Assembly: GCF_026213295.1 (NCBI RefSeq)
Contig: NC_079428.1
Location: 6,310,445 to 6,374,444 of the forward strand
From: Gadus chalcogrammus
Lineage: Eukaryota; Chordata; Actinopteri; Gadiformes; Gadidae
DNA: 64,000 nucleotides
Direction of reading: 5' to 3'
The position numbers and the translations under genes are program-made. Positions within the stretch are counted from its first letter, which is position 1, and each line of letters opens with the position of its first letter. Under the pieces are notes generated by a model. The model did not search any database. It saw nothing but the letters and a program-made list of their open reading frames with translations, and had not been told where the DNA came from. Shown here one piece after another: positions 55,135 through 64,000 of the stretch.

Positions 55135-58100
55135 ATACACACATGCACTTTAATTTTCAATTAATTATGCAGGTTTTGGTCCCCTGGTAACCTGACTGTC
55201 TGAGTGTCTCTGTTTCAGAGTTTTCACAAAGGGAACTTTGCACAGACAGCTGAATGAAATTAAATGAAGTTTGTCTTCACACACAGACCGTTATCGGACT
55301 CACTTGTCCCTTGAGCAGGGCACGCCCTATTTTCATCCTCAAAGGTTGGAATGTTGGGAATAACAGGAATGTGAGATGATGCAGTCGACAAGGAAGGAAC
55401 CTTTTGTGCTGCAGTGGATTCATGTTAGTAAAGTGTGTCGTCTGAGAAACTGCTGTTCACTTACAAAAGGGTAGTATTAGTTACATGCATTTTAATACTT
55501 TTAGATTTTCCTTTTGTGCAATCGTGATGTTTTGACATTTCTATTAATTTATAACTAATTTGTCGACTGTTGGTTTCTGCCCATCGTGCTCACTTCCCTA
55601 ACACGTCGAGTTCACAAAAAAAACAGCAACACAAAGTCTAATTTCACTTCCTCTCTCTTACCCAAAGAGGAAGTCAGATAGACATGTTCATTTAGCTGTT
55701 TCCAAGGTTGCACATGCCCCGTTATTAAACACACTGAGCAGCCAGGGTGGCATGAGCGACCTCTTAACAATGTTAACCTATTGCGTTAACATGTCGTTTC
55801 TTTGTTTCGATGAATCAATGTATGTTATGTTGTTGTCCAGAAAACCTGTGATTAAAGTTAAACGCAAACTAAAGGCCAGAAGTTGAAAAGCTGCTATTGA
55901 TAGATTGCTGTCATTTGGCATGTTCTTAGCAGGTTGGGATGGAATAGCAATATTGTTCAATTTTTGCATGTAAATTGCAAAAGAAAAGTACATTGCGTGT
56001 CCTGTTTGACCATGTTTTCCCTTTCTATATCACTGTTTGCTAAATAATGATTGTGCAACAATATTCTGAACAGCCATCTTGAGTGATACGTTTTTCAGAG
56101 AACCACATGTAATGTTTGGTGGGTATCCTGTTATAAGGCACTTTAAAGCTCGTTGAAATAACCCTTTAATAATGAACCTTGCAAGTACTGTAAAAACAAT
56201 ATTTCATATTGTTTGATATTGCTGTTGAAAGTAGACCTCAGAGTTTTACCACAACGTGTTGGGTCCATATTATATGGATGTTGTGATTAGAGGATAAGTT
56301 TTGGAAACTGCTGTATTGTTGAAATAATAAATGTGAGGTCCTGGTCCTACAGGTCTCAACATTACAGTTGTTGTTGCGGTTGTGCAATCTTCTGATTGAC
56401 AAACTATAAATGCCTACCTGCATGGTTACCATTTCTTAAAGAAAATGGACATTTCAAAATGATGTTTTTTGCCCAAAGCTGTGATGATATTTAATTTGTC
56501 CACCCTGTTGAACCAATTTGAGTTTCTTCACAAAAGTTGGCTGGCTTTGCGAGGGATTGACCTGAAAACCTTTGAACTCATGTTTAACCCAAGGACTTGA
56601 ACCTATATGGATTATCAACCTGTGTTGAGTAGGCATACGTCCAGACGACATACAGCTGTACTTTTCATTGTAATGTACTCAGGAAGACTGAAAAATATGT
56701 TTTATTTGTACTATTTCCAAATCTTTAACAAATGAACATATTTTATGTGTTGTCATGCTGCAAATGAATTAATCCATATTTTCATTGCCGTGTACAAATA
56801 ACCCACTAGGACTAGATCACTATTGTACTTTAAATAAATATGCAAATTCTGACACGGGTGTGGTCTATGCTTTTCTTTGCTGCACAGGGGTCCGAGAGAG
56901 TTGCACATGAACACATTCAAGACTCTGCATGCAGTCACAGATTTTTAACCTTGAGTCAGGTTTGAATAATTCAAATTTTTGAGGCTCACCCAAGCAAAGA
57001 TTTGCAAGTACATGTCGGCCACAACCTGCTAGCGACCAGTAAGGAAGTAGCTTAGTTCCGTTTCTTTGTTGTTAAAAGCTCAGATCTACCAAGTGAAACT
57101 TGAAACCCTGGGACAGTGAAATATATATAGGGGTGGAACGGGCGATTGAAAGTTTAAAAAAAGCAAGGTAAAAAGGCTGCGGTACAGCACCACCTTACGT
57201 GCGAAACCATCCCATCTTTCTTCATCGTGTGAAAGTTGGTACTTCAAACACATAGCTGTACATGCTTGCATATACCACAAGAGGGCGAAAGAAACAGGGT
57301 TATTTGAATAAACGACTGCAGTGCCGTACAACGATAGCCTGGTCCTACCAGACTCTCGTACTTCATTTAATTTGCACAGAGAGTCTGGACCCGCTGTAAA
57401 CAAACCAAACACCGTGCGTGAAGATGTCCGTCAACGAGAGCTGACTTTAACGTCATTGTTCTCAGCCACCTCCTCTGTTCGCTGATTGGACGCACAAAAT
57501 TTGGACGGAGAAAACCCAACAATATACCACGGACCCAGACGTGTAATGAAGAGAAATGAAAGTAGAGCGGAAGAACTTAGGCGGGCGGAGCCAGGCTAGT
57601 GCAACGATGGTTAACTGAACAAATAAACATTTAATGGACCAATATGAAGAAAGAATAAACTTTGATTGGTGATTATAATATCCGCGTGTAGCAATTGCTG
57701 GTTTATAGTAGACATGTGACCGTTTAGTTCTCATGACGACACACGTGGACATATTACATCTTTAATTGTATCTATTGTATAAATTACTTGCATTAAAAAA
57801 TGAGTCCTTGCAAGATGATATTTGTAAATTAATTTTATTTCAATAAATCCTATGATCGACATGATAAATATTGTTAACATAACAGTGTTAAAATCTTTTC
57901 ATTAAAACTTTTGTGTTGACAATCTGTTAAGGCAGTCATATACACACACACACACACACGTGCATACATAAATTATCGCCGGAATGTGCAAGGGTAAATT
58001 GATAAAAAAGTAAATTAACGGATATGCATGACCTTAAAGAACAAACAAACCCAAAATCAGAAACCGCCACCGACAAAGATCGGGAGGAAAAACTGAAAGC

Positions 58101-58782
58101 CTGAGTACCTTGTTTCAAAACAGGAATGTTTCCAGGTATGACACTATTTTCCATTTTACCTCAACTATTAAATCATTAGTTAGGACACAGTCAGTGTTTG
58201 TTTATACATAGCAATTCATTTTTAACTAGTCCTAGTAGCATAATCATGACAATCATACTTATTATTAAATATCTACTAATGTAAAACAGTGTGATCCAGT
58301 CGCATGATTTAGCTACAGTTTCGGTTGGTTCTCATAGCCGCTTTTAAGTTACATTTCCTCCAATTCAGACTTAATCATTGAGCCATGATCAGCACACACA
58401 CACACTATCCCCTGGTTGAGGGATAGTATATAGTATTTATGTTATAGGTTTGAAAACCCTTTTTTTTTTTTTGAAGACACTTTTGCAATGTTCTTGACAC
58501 TTGGACGTAAAGCTGTTCGGTCGAGTGAGGATGTAGGAATGCACACCCGTTACCTCAATTTGTCAGCAGCATTGAGAAACCGTGTGCGTGTATGTGTGTA
58601 TGTGTGTGTGGGTATCGGTCAGTGCTTGTGTGCGTGTTGAGGTAACTCCTTGGACGGCTCTCTAGTTAGCATCTCAGAACAACATGGCTGCTTTCTTTTC
58701 AAATTTAAATTCCAGATGAGTGACTTGAGATGCGTTGGGAGAACAGGACTCCCTCCCTCCAGCTCTGGCCGTGCTGTGCGCT
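55001..58782. other. Convergent intergenic region between paqr9-like and aco1
   Basis: 3' flanks of both genes, AT-rich, with poly(A)-signal candidates for each, short CA runs at 55092-55129 and 57940-57959, and the element at 57335-57598. No coding sequence supported. Confidence 0.5.
57335..57598. mobile_element. Non-autonomous hAT-like element
   Basis: Begins TAGCCTGG and ends CCAGGCTA. The flanks GTACAACGA and GTGCAACGA differ at one base, consistent with an 8 bp target duplication. The interior is non-coding. Its right end (GGCGGGCGGAGCCAGGCTA) has a reverse-complement match at 3977. Confidence 0.65.
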
Positions 58783-63884
<5,102 letters not shown>

Positions 63885-64000
63885 CTGCAGCACGCGAGCA
63901 GAACACAACCACCACATGAACAATGGGACGACGATAGACGCTGTGTGAGCACGGTCGGCCACCACTCCGTTCCTCCCGCGCGGTGGCTGAAGCTGTCCCC
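63885..64000 (-). other. aco1 intron, truncated by the window edge
   Basis: Upstream of the acceptor GTGCTGCAG at 63885 there is only intron sequence. The remaining 5' exons of aco1, with the iron-sulfur ligands, must lie to the right. Confidence 0.7.

Noticed and set aside
53630..55144. Long minus-strand and second plus-strand frames over the paqr9-like gene
   Set aside because: They are shadow frames caused by its GC-rich codons; only the plus frame from 53819 has the family motifs.

Overview
The window looks like teleost fish genomic DNA: split genes with vertebrate splice sites, fish-type tRNA-derived SINE and LINE tails, several terminal-inverted-repeat elements, and a very high load of long simple repeats (at least 17 tracts of about 90-200 bp, mostly (AC)n/(GT)n). 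That repeat load recalls codfishes (Gadiformes); this placement is an inference. Four loci could be worked out exon by exon by following open reading frames through GT-AG (once GC-AG) junctions and checking codon phase.

Layout: 1-3515 is a 2 kb inverted-repeat element with an A/T-rich core, running into a tandem array of tRNA-like monomers. 4286-4807 is a terminal-inverted-repeat element. 5805-39539 (minus) is lrch4, a leucine-rich-repeat plus calponin-homology protein. It has 15 common exons and two phase-compatible alternative last exons: a membrane-anchored tail at 9312-9596 and a soluble tail at 5805-5951. Its 16.8 kb first intron (22525-39367) holds no other gene I can support. 44916-51695 (plus) is a decayed zmynd15 with a nonsense codon, frameshifts and a lost splice donor. 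53819-55000 (plus) is an intact single-exon progestin/adipoQ receptor closest to PAQR9. 58783-63884 (minus) is the 3' third of aco1 (cytosolic aconitase / IRP1), which continues past the right edge. A damaged piece resembling the last aco1 exon lies at 43371-43494 on the opposite strand.

The genes do not form a functional pathway. They encode an LRR/CH scaffold, a membrane steroid-receptor-type protein, an iron-responsive aconitase and a dead testis-type MYND gene. The more interesting signals concern gene structure: dual C-termini and UG-repeat-bordered splice sites in lrch4, loss of zmynd15, a perfect hairpin beside an aco1 splice donor, and several foldback elements. I found no dedicated new molecular system.
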